DNA of 64,000 bases from Planctomycetota bacterium (GCA_027493625.1 JAOSKM010000001.1:339489-403488); one strand, 5' to 3'; numbered from the stretch's first letter, positions 52,001-60,216 are shown. The notes: generated by a model not told the origin, from the sequence alone. Made by a program: numbers and translations.

Positions 52001-52458
52001 GCGTGATCCTGGATGCCATTCTGCTGAGGTCCCTGGCCGGCAAGCTCCAGGTCGACCGCGCGCAGTTCTTCGGACCCGACGACAAGGGCCTGCTGCACGC
52101 GGTCGCAGAAGTCGACCTGTGGTGGTTCCGCCGCAGCAACACGCTGGACTACCTTACGTTCGAGATCCTGGTCGGGCGCCGCAAGCCGGGGGACCTGCCG
52201 GCCATCAGCGACGGACTGACCTGGCACGGCTTGCGCTTCGGTGAAAGGCCGCAGCAGTTCAAGGGTTCCGGCTTCCTGCGCGAGGGCGAAGCGCTGGCGC
52301 GCGACCGTTTCGTGCGCGGGGTGATCGCGTTCCTGGCCGACGACGAGAAGACGGCGCGTGCTGAGTTCCAGGCCTGCGTGGATGCGGACCAGCGCTGCAG
52401 CCACGAGTACCACATCGCCGAGTGGCTGCTCGACAAGCATCTGCCCAAGGGCAAGTAG
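49087..52458 (+). CDS. Giant secreted helical-repeat protein
   Basis: 1123 residues from ATG 49087, with GGGGG upstream. A signal peptide (about 5-28) leads to an alpha-helical repeat protein. Features include 'RLAYVPLLIRDRRGVNLAYQLL', several 'ALEGNQWKHIGAALDEVL'-like helix pairs, and cysteine pairs 'CTPCMAY' (about 317) and 'WTCGCENS' (about 963) that could form disulfides. No enzymatic motif is visible. It is followed by an outer-membrane barrel gene 50 bases on, which suggests a joint envelope role. Confidence 0.78.
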   Translation: MSKLAWPALLAVLCLMVSSFPDAPAPVRAEDEPKSKATDRRPINDQMSFDEARAAIDKAARGDDEALQKLKDGRLAYVPLLIRDRRGVNLAYQLLREDIGWVRDMQRWEVALGSLSPKLIEDTYRELADRFHHAEGQLARAYIKAWQLGDYECAGRLAGVAPKSGWVQAAQAWVGAISEPAARVEALLGLEQEIWLVTDLSYSISVGRLDDEVQRIPFGTNQYARAEVPLFYGSGGASALLTVPVEWMFGAYFEKLGILTHDLPRKQRDEVIARVEKLTEGAASGSRRTSFMYGALYGEKQSKYEVNFALTHVARCTPCMAYAENNYKDQPLPRRISAISAFWGAPDWAPAQDLLLDEAVRSGDETFLRLASRAVLCVNDDRLRAVNSVARALRGAKTLADERKAFARALKDSKHKQLQGVAAFLDGTGKLPADNGNPVLKLTTEQKSALLKPFLYPEEITAYGGEQAAYFMNLSQFLFAQHRVIAAMEAAALSIEAAAKGSKRRLGQANAYLTHRTLRQFLGRQGVSEWLAPWKERFPLAVEILRNQDQAREAAGEEIEASIYAVERQFGGGAEAGAEQREALVEDVSLAGGFGVAVISQLEGVDLKPSERDELRERAELVTPSDCHLHLFMLPQNDWFGRFAWRDWTLAEHTVQCLALLQPFNWITLSRLGAVLARAGCDPRCMSPLLTLAHERPIQPYVNGQSVAGLRLMLFNRGAVSNLLRANAAVNDRFISDDWKKSYTASLERMSWGLDWWDSMCWGPRLSPRPGFTDACFDYEYNARDRENVSILLDYALELQGVSPSRALKLVEVSEKIGVSSYGHFVGSQSYIRAKAQLGDYAAAIKRWRELREGDTGVPAYLDYMLLHGLLEGNQWKHIGAALDEVLAYEQNQESVYLTFALRRALMADGRHSKVAAVKAPHWEPRSGDAYDAGNYTEVFYEARRLFERGQLEEITRRANLLWTCGCENSIGVILDAILLRSLAGKLQVDRAQFFGPDDKGLLHAVAEVDLWWFRRSNTLDYLTFEILVGRRKPGDLPAISDGLTWHGLRFGERPQQFKGSGFLREGEALARDRFVRGVIAFLADDEKTARAEFQACVDADQRCSHEYHIAEWLLDKHLPKGK

Positions 52459-52508
52459 CCGTTGCCCGGCGCGGCCCCCGGCGGCAGGATGACCCCCGGA
52501 AGGAGAGT

Positions 52509-53342
52509 ATGCGCTTCCTGTGCCTGCTCCTGAGCCTGCTGTTGACGGGTCAAGTTTTGAGCGCCGGGCCGTTGGGGGATCGCTTGTCATTTGCCGTGCG
52601 GGCGGATGCGGGTCTGGACTTTGACGGCTTCGTGCGGCTGCGGCAGTTTTCGCTTGAGGGCTCGCGGCTTACGCTGCGCGAGGACCTGGGGCTGAGCCAG
52701 TGGACCTCCGGCGGCTTTGACTTCGGCTGGCGCTTTGACGGCCGCCACGCTTTGCGCGCGGGCTTCACCGGCACGCGCTTCCGCGGCCTGAACACGCTGG
52801 ACCGCGAGGTGACCCACGAAGGCGCGACCTACCCCGCCGGCACCCAGCTCAAACTCGATCGCAGCAGCTGGTGGCACGCGGAGGCCTGGTACCAGTTCAC
52901 GCCCTGGCGCAACGAGCACGCCGAGCTCAACCTGCTCGGCGGCGTGGTGCTCGACCTGCTGGATGTCTGGGTGGTGCCCAACCCGCGCCCGGCCGATGCG
53001 CCGAAAGACGACCACGAGAACTTCGCAACCGCCTGGCTGCCGCTGCCCGCGCTGGGCATGCGCCTGGAAGTCAGGCCCGTGGCGGGTTTGCGGCTGGGTG
53101 TCGAGGCGCGCGGGACGCACGTCGACAACCTGTCCAGCTGGCACACCGCTGGCGGCCGCATGCGGCACAGCCAGACCAGCTTGGACGCGCAGCTTGAGCT
53201 GGGATATCGCGTGGCCGAGGTCGAGTTCGGCGTTGCGCTGCGCCACCGCGTGTTCCGCATCGAGCAGAACAACCTCGAGGACGGCAACGAGTTCAGCCTG
53301 CAAGGCACCCAGGCCGGCCTGTTCATCCGCGTGGTGCTGTAA
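52509..53342 (+). CDS. Outer-membrane beta-barrel protein
   Basis: 277 residues from ATG 52509 (GGAGAG upstream), signal peptide 1-18. The rest alternates hydrophobic/polar residues in strand-length runs ('FDGFVRLRQFSLEG', 'SGGFDFGWRFDGRHALRAGFTG', 'DAQLELGYRVAEVEFGVALRHRVFRIEQ') and ends in a hydrophobic strand (LFIRVVL), typical of outer-membrane barrels of 8-12 strands. It is probably co-transcribed with the giant protein. It converges with the AHSA1-type gene, whose stop lies just past its own. Substrate unknown. Confidence 0.78.
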   Translation: MRFLCLLLSLLLTGQVLSAGPLGDRLSFAVRADAGLDFDGFVRLRQFSLEGSRLTLREDLGLSQWTSGGFDFGWRFDGRHALRAGFTGTRFRGLNTLDREVTHEGATYPAGTQLKLDRSSWWHAEAWYQFTPWRNEHAELNLLGGVVLDLLDVWVVPNPRPADAPKDDHENFATAWLPLPALGMRLEVRPVAGLRLGVEARGTHVDNLSSWHTAGGRMRHSQTSLDAQLELGYRVAEVEFGVALRHRVFRIEQNNLEDGNEFSLQGTQAGLFIRVVL

Positions 53343-53344
53343 CC

Positions 53345-54511
53345 CTACTTCTTCAGGGCGGCGAGCTTTACGCAGAACTGTTCCCAGCCCTGGTGGAGGC
53401 TGCTGCGGTTCTGCTGGTCGTCGTTGTTTGGGTCGAAGCTGGAGTGCGTGATCGTCACCTTCACTCCCTCCGTTACTTCCTTGAATTCCACCACCACGTG
53501 CAGGGTGGGGGCTTCGGCCGGGTCGGTGTTCCACTTCCAGCTGAAGCCCAGCTTCCGGTTGGGCTCCCAGATTTCGATTTCGCCCAGCAGCTGCCAGACG
53601 ATCTCGCCCTCCGCGTTGCGCCAGGCGGGCTGGTACTTGCCGCCTACCTTGTCGCCCACCTCGGCCTCCTGCGGCCACCACTTGGTCAGCCCCTCGGCCG
53701 TGGCCCACAGCTTCCACATCTCGTCGAGCTTGAAGCCGTGAAAGTCGGCCGTGAGCACCAGCCTGGTCTTGTCATCGGGCTCAAGCTGCTGCAGGAAGGG
53801 GGGCGCGGGCTTGAACAGGGCGTCGGTCTTCTCGCGGTGCAGCTTCATCAGGTTGCCGTCGCCCCAGTCGACCTGCACGATCTCGCGCGCGTCGTTGACC
53901 CAGATGGGCAGGGCTGGGGTCTTGGCGTGGCGCTGCATGGTGAACTTCCAGGCCTTGAGCTTGCCTTCCGGCAGCTCGATCTCTTCCTGGCCCACGCAGG
54001 CGAAGCTGGTGGCGCCGAGGTCCTTCAGATCCTGCGCCTCGTTGTACTCGGTGCGGCTGAACTTCGCGCCTTTGCGCAGCTCGGCGCAGGCGGCGAGGAT
54101 GAAGCCCATGCCGGTGATGGCGTCGTCGGAAACCTCGGCGCGCAGGTCGTCAACGCCGGACTTGCCGACCATCACCTTGCCCTCGCGCGCGGCCAGCACG
54201 CGCCGTCCGTTGCTGTCGATTTCTGAGTAGCTGAGTTTCCAGTCCGCGTCGAAGCTGATCTGGCGGCTTTCCTCGTAGGTCCAACCCTCGCCGCTGATGT
54301 GCAGCTCCCACTCGCAGTGCAGGCCGTGCTGCCTGGTCTCGCTGAACTTCAGGTGCGAGTAGCCTTCGCTGCTGCCGTCGGGGCGGTACATGCCGTACCA
54401 GAACTCGCCCAGTTTCAGGCGCGTGAACCCGGGCTTGGCAGGCTCGTCCTGGGCAACGGCGACGCTTGAGACCAGCAGCAACAGCGCGCAGGCGATCAGC
54501 AGGTAGTTCAT
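53345..54511 (-). CDS. Secreted protein with C-terminal AHSA1/SRPBCC domain
   Basis: 388 residues, with a signal peptide (about 1-20). The N-terminal 220 residues ('YGMYRPDGSSEGYSHLKFS', 'GKVMVGKSGVDDLRAEV') are a beta-rich domain I do not know. The last 150 ('FKLDEMWKLWATAEGLTKWWPQEAEVGDKVGGKYQ', split pattern; 'WEPNRKLGFSWKW', 'EFKEVTEGVKVTITHSSF', 'GWEQFCVKL') match the activator of Hsp90 ATPase homologue 1-like SRPBCC family, which binds hydrophobic ligands. Having that domain exported is uncommon. Confidence 0.8.
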   Translation of the reverse strand: MNYLLIACALLLLVSSVAVAQDEPAKPGFTRLKLGEFWYGMYRPDGSSEGYSHLKFSETRQHGLHCEWELHISGEGWTYEESRQISFDADWKLSYSEIDSNGRRVLAAREGKVMVGKSGVDDLRAEVSDDAITGMGFILAACAELRKGAKFSRTEYNEAQDLKDLGATSFACVGQEEIELPEGKLKAWKFTMQRHAKTPALPIWVNDAREIVQVDWGDGNLMKLHREKTDALFKPAPPFLQQLEPDDKTRLVLTADFHGFKLDEMWKLWATAEGLTKWWPQEAEVGDKVGGKYQPAWRNAEGEIVWQLLGEIEIWEPNRKLGFSWKWNTDPAEAPTLHVVVEFKEVTEGVKVTITHSSFDPNNDDQQNRSSLHQGWEQFCVKLAALKK

Positions 54512-54591
54512 GGCGGGCTCCGGGCTGAGAGGGGCTGCAATGTTGTAGCACCAACCACGCGGCGTCAACGTTGAAGTGGCACGTTGAAGTG

Positions 54592-54637
54592 GCACGGATG
54601 TCCTCATCCGTGCGGCATGGGTGGGGACACCCATGCC
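54592..54637. repeat. Two tandem palindromes with TCCT/GGGA loops
   Basis: GCACGGATG/CATCCGTGC around TCCT (54592-54613) and GGCATGGGTG/CACCCATGCC around GGGA (54614-54637) directly follow one another between two minus-strand genes. They may act as a terminator for the nitroreductase gene. Confidence 0.85.
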
Positions 54638-54643
54638 ACCCCG

Positions 54644-55681
54644 CTAGAAACCCTGGAAGGCGCGGTAGTTCTCGTGCAGGCCGGCGTCGATGGTGACGGC
54701 ATCAGCCGGGCGGCGCGCGGTGGCCTTGGCCTCGCGGGTCGGCTTGCCCAGGCGCAGCAGCACCTGCGGGAAGCGCGCGCCCACGTGCTGCGCGAGGTCA
54801 AGGCGCAGGCGGTCGACCTCGACGGGCTGGTTCAGGAAGCTGGCCGCGAACCCGCGCCGCGTGGCCTCCAGCAGCAGGTGCTGCAGGGCCTCGCCGGTGC
54901 GGATCCAGTCGTCGTGGTGATCCGCGCTGGTGGAGAGCACGCACAGGGCGGGCGAGTGCTCGGCCAGGTCGCGGTCGCGCGCGGCGACGCCTTCGCCGAT
55001 GTCAAAGGTGCGCACCACCAGCGGCGCCACCAGCGACATCAGGTCGCCGAACCCCAACGCGTAGCCGGGCATGCCGTCGAGGCTGCCGGTGCGGTTGTGG
55101 TGAAGCCAGCCCGCGAGCTCACGCCGGAAGGCGTCGCTGGCGAGCTGCTGTTTGTCGGCCTCGGCGACGCGCTCGGCGATGGCGTGGCGCGAGGCGTCGT
55201 CGCTGTAGCCGCGCAGGCTGACGGCGTGGGAGGCGCAGAGTTCCGCAAACGCGTGCAGGTCGGCGGCACTGACGCTGCCGGGCTGGTAGGGAAAGCGGTT
55301 GGTCACGCGCCGCGGGATCGCTTCGAACAACGCGGCCAGGGTGTCGTGGCTGCCGGCCTTGGGGTCGATCGCGATGTTGACCAGGCGGTCTTCGTGGTCG
55401 TCCGGGTTGCGTTCAATGCTGAGAGGCACGCCGAAATGCGCCGCCGCCACGCGCAGGTTGAACAGCGCGCTGCCGCACGAGATCACCAGTTCGCGGTCGT
55501 GGGGGTCGGCCACGGGCAGGCCGCGGGTGCGGTCGGCGTGCAGGGAGATGCGGTTGTCGTGGGTAATGAACAGCCACGGCTGCGAGTTGTGAGAGGACGG
55601 CGCCAGCACGGCGTAGTTCACCAGGAAGCGCAACTTCTCGAGGTCGCTGCCGTTGGCGGGAAAGTCGGCTTCGGTGGGCAT
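54644..55681 (-). CDS. Acg-like nitroreductase-family protein
   Basis: 345 residues with the pattern of tandem nitroreductase halves: 'LEKLRFLVNYAVLAPSSHNSQPW' at the start, 'CGSALFNLRVAAAHFGV' and 'TGEALQHLLLEATRRGFAASFLNQPVE' later. This is the Acg/FMN-binding type found in Mycobacterium, which may not reduce nitro groups but store or sense flavin. The stop of the clpS gene upstream is adjacent to its start (0 bases between), so the two are likely co-transcribed. Confidence 0.85.
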   Translation of the reverse strand: MPTEADFPANGSDLEKLRFLVNYAVLAPSSHNSQPWLFITHDNRISLHADRTRGLPVADPHDRELVISCGSALFNLRVAAAHFGVPLSIERNPDDHEDRLVNIAIDPKAGSHDTLAALFEAIPRRVTNRFPYQPGSVSAADLHAFAELCASHAVSLRGYSDDASRHAIAERVAEADKQQLASDAFRRELAGWLHHNRTGSLDGMPGYALGFGDLMSLVAPLVVRTFDIGEGVAARDRDLAEHSPALCVLSTSADHHDDWIRTGEALQHLLLEATRRGFAASFLNQPVEVDRLRLDLAQHVGARFPQVLLRLGKPTREAKATARRPADAVTIDAGLHENYRAFQGF

Positions 55682-55993
55682 TTATTCGTCCGGTTCGATG
55701 GTTACGGCCAGCGGGTACTTCTGGGCGCGGGCCGCGGAAACAACCTGGTCTTTCTTGAGTTCTGCCACTTCCTGCGGGTACACGCCGGCGACACCCTGGC
55801 CGGTGTTGTGGACCTCGAGCATGATCTTCCTGGCCTTGTCGATGTCATGGCCGAAGAAGCGCATCAGCACCCAGGTGACGAACTCCATGGTGGTCTTGGG
55901 GTCGTTGTGGAAGATGACCTTCCACATCGGGGCGCGTTTGGTTTTCTCGTCGGCCTCGACCTTTGGCTTGGGCAATGTCTGGGTGTCAGGCAT
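55682..55993 (-). CDS. clpS: ClpS adaptor, copy 1
   Basis: 103 residues. ClpS delivers N-degron proteins to ClpAP. The core reads 'WKVIFHNDPKTTMEFVTWVLMRFF' in pieces: N and D of the NDD site are kept, the third residue is proline, and the histidine of the binding pocket is present (EVHNTGQGVAGVY). The C-terminal strand ends 'YPLAVTIEPDE'. The gene directly precedes the nitroreductase. A second ClpS-like gene lies 750 bases away. Confidence 0.9.
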   Translation of the reverse strand: MPDTQTLPKPKVEADEKTKRAPMWKVIFHNDPKTTMEFVTWVLMRFFGHDIDKARKIMLEVHNTGQGVAGVYPQEVAELKKDQVVSAARAQKYPLAVTIEPDE

Positions 55994-56057
55994 GCCCGGA
56001 TTTTAGCACGCCCCGCGACATTGGAAGGGTCAGCATGATCCCGAGGCGCCCGTCGCG

Positions 56058-56558
56058 TCAGTTCCCCGTCGGCTCATCGCTGCGCCTGAACTTCAGCTCA
56101 TAGTAGGCCACGTCGGGCAGCGGATTGTGGTAGTAGGGCTCGATGCGCGCGAATCCGAGGCGCTCATACAGCCCGCGTGCGGCGGTCATGGTCGCAAGTG
56201 TGTCGAGCCGAATGCCGCGGTATCCGGCCTGCAGGGCGCGCGAAATGACTTCATCGACGAGGCGGCCTGCAATGCCCCGGCCGCGGAACTCGGGGCGGAC
56301 GTACATGCGCTTGAGTTCGGCGATGCGCTCTTCCAGCGGGCGCAAGGCTACGCAGCCGGCGAGTTGCCCGTCGGCCTCGGCCAGCAGGATCACGCCGTGC
56401 GGCGCCTCGTAGCAGCCCGGCAGCTCGGCCAGTTCCTGCTCGAAGCCCTGGAAGCCCAGGTCGATGCCGATCTCGCGGGCGTACTCGGTGAACAGCTCGC
56501 GCACGTCGTCCATGCGCTCGGGTTGCTCGGTTACGTCCACGATGTCGATCTCAGACAT
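56058..56558 (-). CDS. GNAT-family N-acetyltransferase
   Basis: 166 residues. The acetyl-CoA-binding motif is 'YVRPEFRGRGIAGRLVDEVI' (R/Q-x-x-G-x-G/A), preceded by 'GQLAGCVALRPLEERIAELKRM' and followed by 'GYRGIRLDTLATMTAARGLYERLGF'. The late 'YYHNPLPDVAYYELKF' closes the fold. Acetyl transfer to an amine is expected; the substrate is unknown. Confidence 0.87.
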   Translation of the reverse strand: MSEIDIVDVTEQPERMDDVRELFTEYAREIGIDLGFQGFEQELAELPGCYEAPHGVILLAEADGQLAGCVALRPLEERIAELKRMYVRPEFRGRGIAGRLVDEVISRALQAGYRGIRLDTLATMTAARGLYERLGFARIEPYYHNPLPDVAYYELKFRRSDEPTGN

Positions 56559-56593
56559 GGCGAGAGTTTAGCAAGAAGGCCCTCGCGAAGTGA

Positions 56594-56738
56594 CACGGCC
56601 GTCCCGGCCGTGCGTCCGTCGGGCCTCCGGCCCGGCGAGTGGGACGCGAGGCAGGTCGCGACTGCCTGTGTTTGGCCGCCAATGCAGCCACGTTGTGCAG
56701 GCGGGACGCCCGCACGACACATGGCCGTGACGGCCATG
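56594..56738. repeat. Palindrome cluster between GNAT and second clpS
   Basis: CACGGCC-GTCCC-GGCCGTG (56594-56612) and CATGGCCG-TGA-CGGCCATG (56720-56738) bound a GC-rich stretch that contains smaller inverted repeats. No gene fits in the 184 bases. Confidence 0.75.
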
Positions 56739-56742
56739 ACAC

Positions 56743-57084
56743 TCATACGATCTGCGGGCCGCCTTCGATTTCTACCCTTAACGGATAGCCGGCGTCGGCG
56801 GCGGCTTCGGCTATGCGGCGGCGCGCGAGCTCGGCCGGGATGGCCGCCATCTCGATCACCACGGCCTTGCCCTGCTTGCGGATGCGTTCGACGGCGGCGC
56901 GGGCCTTGGGCTCATCGAAACCGAAGTACTGCTCCAGCGCGTACAGCACGAAGTCAACGGGCGTCTTGTCGTCGTCGTGGAACCACACCTTCACCTTGGC
57001 GGCGATCATGGTGCTGTCGTCGCGCCCGGTCTCGGAACCGGTTTCATCCGGCTCGAACGGTTCAGAAGGGGTTTCTTCAGCCAT
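56743..57084 (-). CDS. ClpS-like adaptor, copy 2
   Basis: 113 residues from ATG 57084. An acidic, probably disordered N-terminus (about 1-25) precedes a ClpS fold ('VKVWFHDDDKTPVDFVLYAL', 'YFGFDEPKARAAVERIRKQGKAVV', 'YPLRVEIEGG'). The pocket asparagine is aspartate and the pocket histidine is arginine (ERIRKQGK), so N-degron choice should differ from copy 1 or binding may be lost. It is tail-to-start near a glycosyltransferase gene on the other strand. Confidence 0.85.
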   Translation of the reverse strand: MAEETPSEPFEPDETGSETGRDDSTMIAAKVKVWFHDDDKTPVDFVLYALEQYFGFDEPKARAAVERIRKQGKAVVIEMAAIPAELARRRIAEAAADAGYPLRVEIEGGPQIV

Positions 57085-57150
57085 GACCGGATTATAGCGT
57101 ACCGGCGTCATGGTTGTAGCTCGAACCGCGGACGAAAAAGGAGCCGGGCC

Positions 57151-58395
57151 CTGCGCATCCTGATCTTCCCCATGGGCAGCGCCGGCGACGTCCACCCCTT
57201 CATCGGCGTGGGCAAGGCCCTGCAGGCCCGCGGCCACGAAGTGTTCATGATCACCAGCGCCTTCTTCGAGCCGCTGGCGCAGCGCGCGGGCATCGAGTTC
57301 CGCGCCGTCGGCACGGCCGAGGACTTCATCCGCGTGCAGGACGACCCGAACCTGTGGCACCCGCGCAAGGCCTTCGAGACGCTGGTGCACAAGGCGCTCA
57401 ACTACTCCTACGAGCCGATTCTCCAGCACGCCCGCGAGCTGCACAAGCCCGGCGAAACCGTGATGCTGGCGGGCTCGCTGGCGTTCGGCACGCGCAACGC
57501 TCGCGAGCTGCTGGATATCCCGCTGGCCACCGTGCACTTGGCACCGGCTCTGTTCATCAGTACCTACCGCCAGCCCATGCTGCACGGCGCGCCTTTCGGC
57601 CAGTGGGCCCCGCGCTTCCTGAAGCGCTTCCAGTGGTGGGTGGGCGGCAAGGTGGCCGACCATCACATCCTGCCCGGCCTGAACCGCTTCCGGCACGAGC
57701 ACGGCCTTGCCCCTGTGCGCGACATCATCCGCGACTGGTGGCACTCGCCGGACCGCGTGATCGGCCTGTTCCCCGAGTGGTTCGGCCCACCCCAGCCCGA
57801 CTGGCCGAAGCAAACGGTGCTGACCGGCTTTCCGCTGTTCGACGAGAAGGGCCTGCGCGAGGTGCCGCCCGGGCTGGAAGAGTTCCTGCAGGCGGGCGAG
57901 CCGCCGGTGGTGTTCACGCCCGGCAGCGCCATGGCCCACGGCCACGAGTTCTTTGAGGAAGGCGTGAAAGCGCTGGAGCTGTCCGGCCGGCGCGGGCTGC
58001 TGCTGTCGCGCTTTCCCGAGACGGTGCCGAAGCGGATGCCGGAAAGCGTGCGGCACTTCGAGTACGTGCCGTTCAGCGAGGTGCTGCCGCGCTCGGCGGC
58101 GCTGGTGTACCACGGCGGCGTGGGCACCTGCGCGCAGGCGCTGCGGGCGGGCATCCCGCACCTGGTGCAGCACATGGCGCACGACCAGCTGGACAACCTG
58201 AGCCGCGTGCGCGACCTGGGCGTGGGCGATGGTTTGGCGCCAAAGCAATTCAAAGCCAGGCGCATTGCCAAGGTGCTTGATGAACTGCTGGGAAATCCGG
58301 AAACGATACGGCGCGCCGAACAGGTCGCCCAACGCTTCGACGCCGAAGCATGGATGCGCCGCACCTGCGAGCTGGTCGAGGCCCTGAGCAAATAG
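57151..58395 (+). CDS. UDP-dependent glycosyltransferase, start unresolved
   Basis: About 414 residues. The N-terminal donor-type Rossmann fold begins 'LRILIFPMGSAGDVHPFIGVG' (in two pieces), and the GT1/GT28 signature is 'HGGVGTCAQALRAGIPHLVQHMAHDQLDN' (in pieces). It resembles sterol/macrolide glucosyltransferases of family GT1. The start is uncertain: AGGAG precedes a CTG at 57151, while an ATG at 57110 becomes in frame if the A5 run at 57135 gains one base. The next in-frame ATG is at 57171, inside the fold. The acceptor is unknown. Confidence 0.83.
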   Translation: MRILIFPMGSAGDVHPFIGVGKALQARGHEVFMITSAFFEPLAQRAGIEFRAVGTAEDFIRVQDDPNLWHPRKAFETLVHKALNYSYEPILQHARELHKPGETVMLAGSLAFGTRNARELLDIPLATVHLAPALFISTYRQPMLHGAPFGQWAPRFLKRFQWWVGGKVADHHILPGLNRFRHEHGLAPVRDIIRDWWHSPDRVIGLFPEWFGPPQPDWPKQTVLTGFPLFDEKGLREVPPGLEEFLQAGEPPVVFTPGSAMAHGHEFFEEGVKALELSGRRGLLLSRFPETVPKRMPESVRHFEYVPFSEVLPRSAALVYHGGVGTCAQALRAGIPHLVQHMAHDQLDNLSRVRDLGVGDGLAPKQFKARRIAKVLDELLGNPETIRRAEQVAQRFDAEAWMRRTCELVEALSK

Positions 58396-58455
58396 GGCAG
58401 GGGCGCGGCACGCTGCCGCGCTCCTGGCGCAACCTCGGGGGCGTGTGAGGGTGCG

Positions 58456-59367
58456 CTACCTGGGCAGGATTACGCTGTCGATCACGTGGATCACGCCGTT
58501 GCTGCACTTGATGTCCGTGGCGATCACCTTCGCGCCGTCAACGTGCACGGTGCCGTCCTTGACCTCGATCTTCACCTTCTGGCCCTGCACCGTGGCGGCC
58601 TCCGTCAGCTTCACCACGTCCGCGGCCATCACCTTGCCGGCCACCACGTGGTAGGTGAGGATCGCAGTCAGCTTCTCGCGGTTCTCGGGCTTTAGCAGGT
58701 CTTCGACCGTGCCTTCCGGCAGCTTGGCGAAGGCTGCGTTGTTGGGCGCGAACACCGTGAAGGGGCCGTCACCCTGCAGGGTTTCGACCAGCTCGGCGGC
58801 CTTGACCGCGGCGACCAGGGTCGAGAAATCGTCGTTCGCTGCTGCGACGCCGACGATGTCCTTGGGCAGGATGACGCTGTCGATCACGTGGATCACGCCG
58901 TTGGTGCACTCGATGTCGGCGCTGATCACCTTGGCGCCGTCGATCTTCACGCCGTCAGTGGCGTCGATGCTGAGCTTCTGGCCGAACACGGTCTGGGCCT
59001 CGGTCAGCTTGGCGGCGTCCTTGGCCATCACTTTGCCGGCCACTACGTGATAGGTGAGGATGTCGGCCAGCTTCTGCTTGTTCTCTGGCTTGAGCAGCAG
59101 CTCGAGGGTGCCCTTGGGCAGCTTCTCGAAAGCGGCGTCGTTGGGCGCGAACACCGTGAAGGGGCCTTCGCCCTTCAGGGTTTCGACCAACTCGGCGGCT
59201 TTCACGGCGGCGACCAGGGTTTTGAACTGGCCGGCGTTCGCGGCTGTGTCAACGATGTCAGCCTTGGCGGCCTCACCGCCGGAGCCTTCGGTTTTGGAAG
59301 GCGACGAGCAGGCGACAGCGAACAGCGCCAGCAGCACAGCGGGTATGGCGGCGAAAAGGGACTTCAT
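58456..59367 (-). CDS. Lipoprotein with two fasciclin domains
   Basis: 303 residues from ATG 59367. Signal peptide with lipobox LFAVAC. Two fasciclin (FAS1) domains follow, each with the H1 '[17 protein letters not shown]' and H2 '[12 protein letters not shown]' motifs. They are about 75% alike by eye, so the second is a recent internal duplication. FAS1 proteins mediate adhesion or bind surface partners. Its stop faces that of the glycosyltransferase. Confidence 0.92.
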   Translation of the reverse strand: MKSLFAAIPAVLLALFAVACSSPSKTEGSGGEAAKADIVDTAANAGQFKTLVAAVKAAELVETLKGEGPFTVFAPNDAAFEKLPKGTLELLLKPENKQKLADILTYHVVAGKVMAKDAAKLTEAQTVFGQKLSIDATDGVKIDGAKVISADIECTNGVIHVIDSVILPKDIVGVAAANDDFSTLVAAVKAAELVETLQGDGPFTVFAPNNAAFAKLPEGTVEDLLKPENREKLTAILTYHVVAGKVMAADVVKLTEAATVQGQKVKIEVKDGTVHVDGAKVIATDIKCSNGVIHVIDSVILPR

Positions 59368-59458
59368 GGCTGACCTCCAGAGTTTAGTATCAGTAAAATA
59401 AAGTTTCACTACAGTTGAACACTAAACGCCGGCCCGGGCAGGGCTATTTCCGGGTTTC

Positions 59459-59490
59459 AAAAAAACGCCACGGCCGGGGCCGTGGCGTTT
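59459..59490 (-). terminator. Terminator between the transposase unit and the fasciclin gene
   Basis: AAACGCCACGGCC pairs with GGCCGTGGCGTTT. On the minus strand the stem is followed by seven T. It would stop transcripts coming from the transposase before the fasciclin gene. Confidence 0.85.
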
Positions 59491-59524
59491 GTGGGGCAGA
59501 CGATCATGAGTTCGTTTAGCAGTC

Positions 59525-60216
59525 AGCCGGCGAAGCCGGCGTTTCTCATGGTAAGCCCCCGGCGCAGCGGAGCGGAGCCGGGGGTTGGGTTGCGGCACAG
59601 TGAATGAGCCGCGAAGCGGCGGCTCTCATCCCAGGAAGAAGCGTTCGTCGAACTCCAAGCCGTGATTCTTGACCAGCTTTCGAATCTCTTCTTCGAAAGA
59701 GTGTTTCTGGTGGTGCGCCTCCTGCCGGTCGAAGTAGCCCCGCACCTCCTCGAGTTTCGATGGGCTGACACTGAACGCGCCGTAACCACGCTGCCAGCGG
59801 AAATCGACCTTCGGGAACAACTTGCGAAACCAACGCGAGGAGTTGGCCTTCAGCTTGGTCAGGAACTCCGCCGTGCTCAGCGCGGCTGGCATATCCACCA
59901 AAATGTGCACGTGATCTTCCACACCGTTCAGTGCCAGCACGGTGGCGTTCAAGTCATTAGCCACGGTGCGCAGGTAGCCCAGCATGCGAGGCCGAACCTC
60001 AGCGTGCAGGAACGGCCGACGTTCCTTTGTGCTGAACACGATGTGGAGCAGCTGGCGCGTGTACGAATGGCTCATGGCGGCAGGATACCGGGCCGATAGT
60101 TGCTCGCCCACACAAGAGCCGCCGCTGCGCGGCTCGGGATTTCGTTCCGTCCGTGTCCCCCGGCTCCGCTCCGCTGCGCCGGGGGCTTACCGAGCGAGAC
60201 GCCGGCTGCGCCGGCT
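59525..60216. mobile_element. REP-associated transposase unit with about 100-bp inverted ends
   Basis: The left end (59525-59627) and right end (about 60108-60216) are inverted copies: both carry AGCCGGCG(A/C)AGCCGGCG at the outside, GTAAGCCCCCGGCGCAGCGG in the middle, and GAGCCGCG(A/C)AGCGGCGGCTC inside. Each end holds three small palindromes. The unit contains one Y1 transposase gene. This is the layout of a RAYT/REPIN element. Confidence 0.82.
59626..60075 (-). CDS. REP-associated tyrosine (Y1) transposase
   Basis: 149 residues from ATG 60075. HUH-type Y1 fold: 'RQLLHIVFSTKERRPFLH' at the start, the HUH pair 'EDHVHILVDMP' (about 65-75), and a tyrosine in 'GYFDRQEAHH' as the likely nucleophile. 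IS200/IS605-like and RAYT enzymes nick and rejoin single strands at hairpins. The gene sits inside matching inverted ends, so the element appears complete. Confidence 0.9.
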   Translation of the reverse strand: MSHSYTRQLLHIVFSTKERRPFLHAEVRPRMLGYLRTVANDLNATVLALNGVEDHVHILVDMPAALSTAEFLTKLKANSSRWFRKLFPKVDFRWQRGYGAFSVSPSKLEEVRGYFDRQEAHHQKHSFEEEIRKLVKNHGLEFDERFFLG

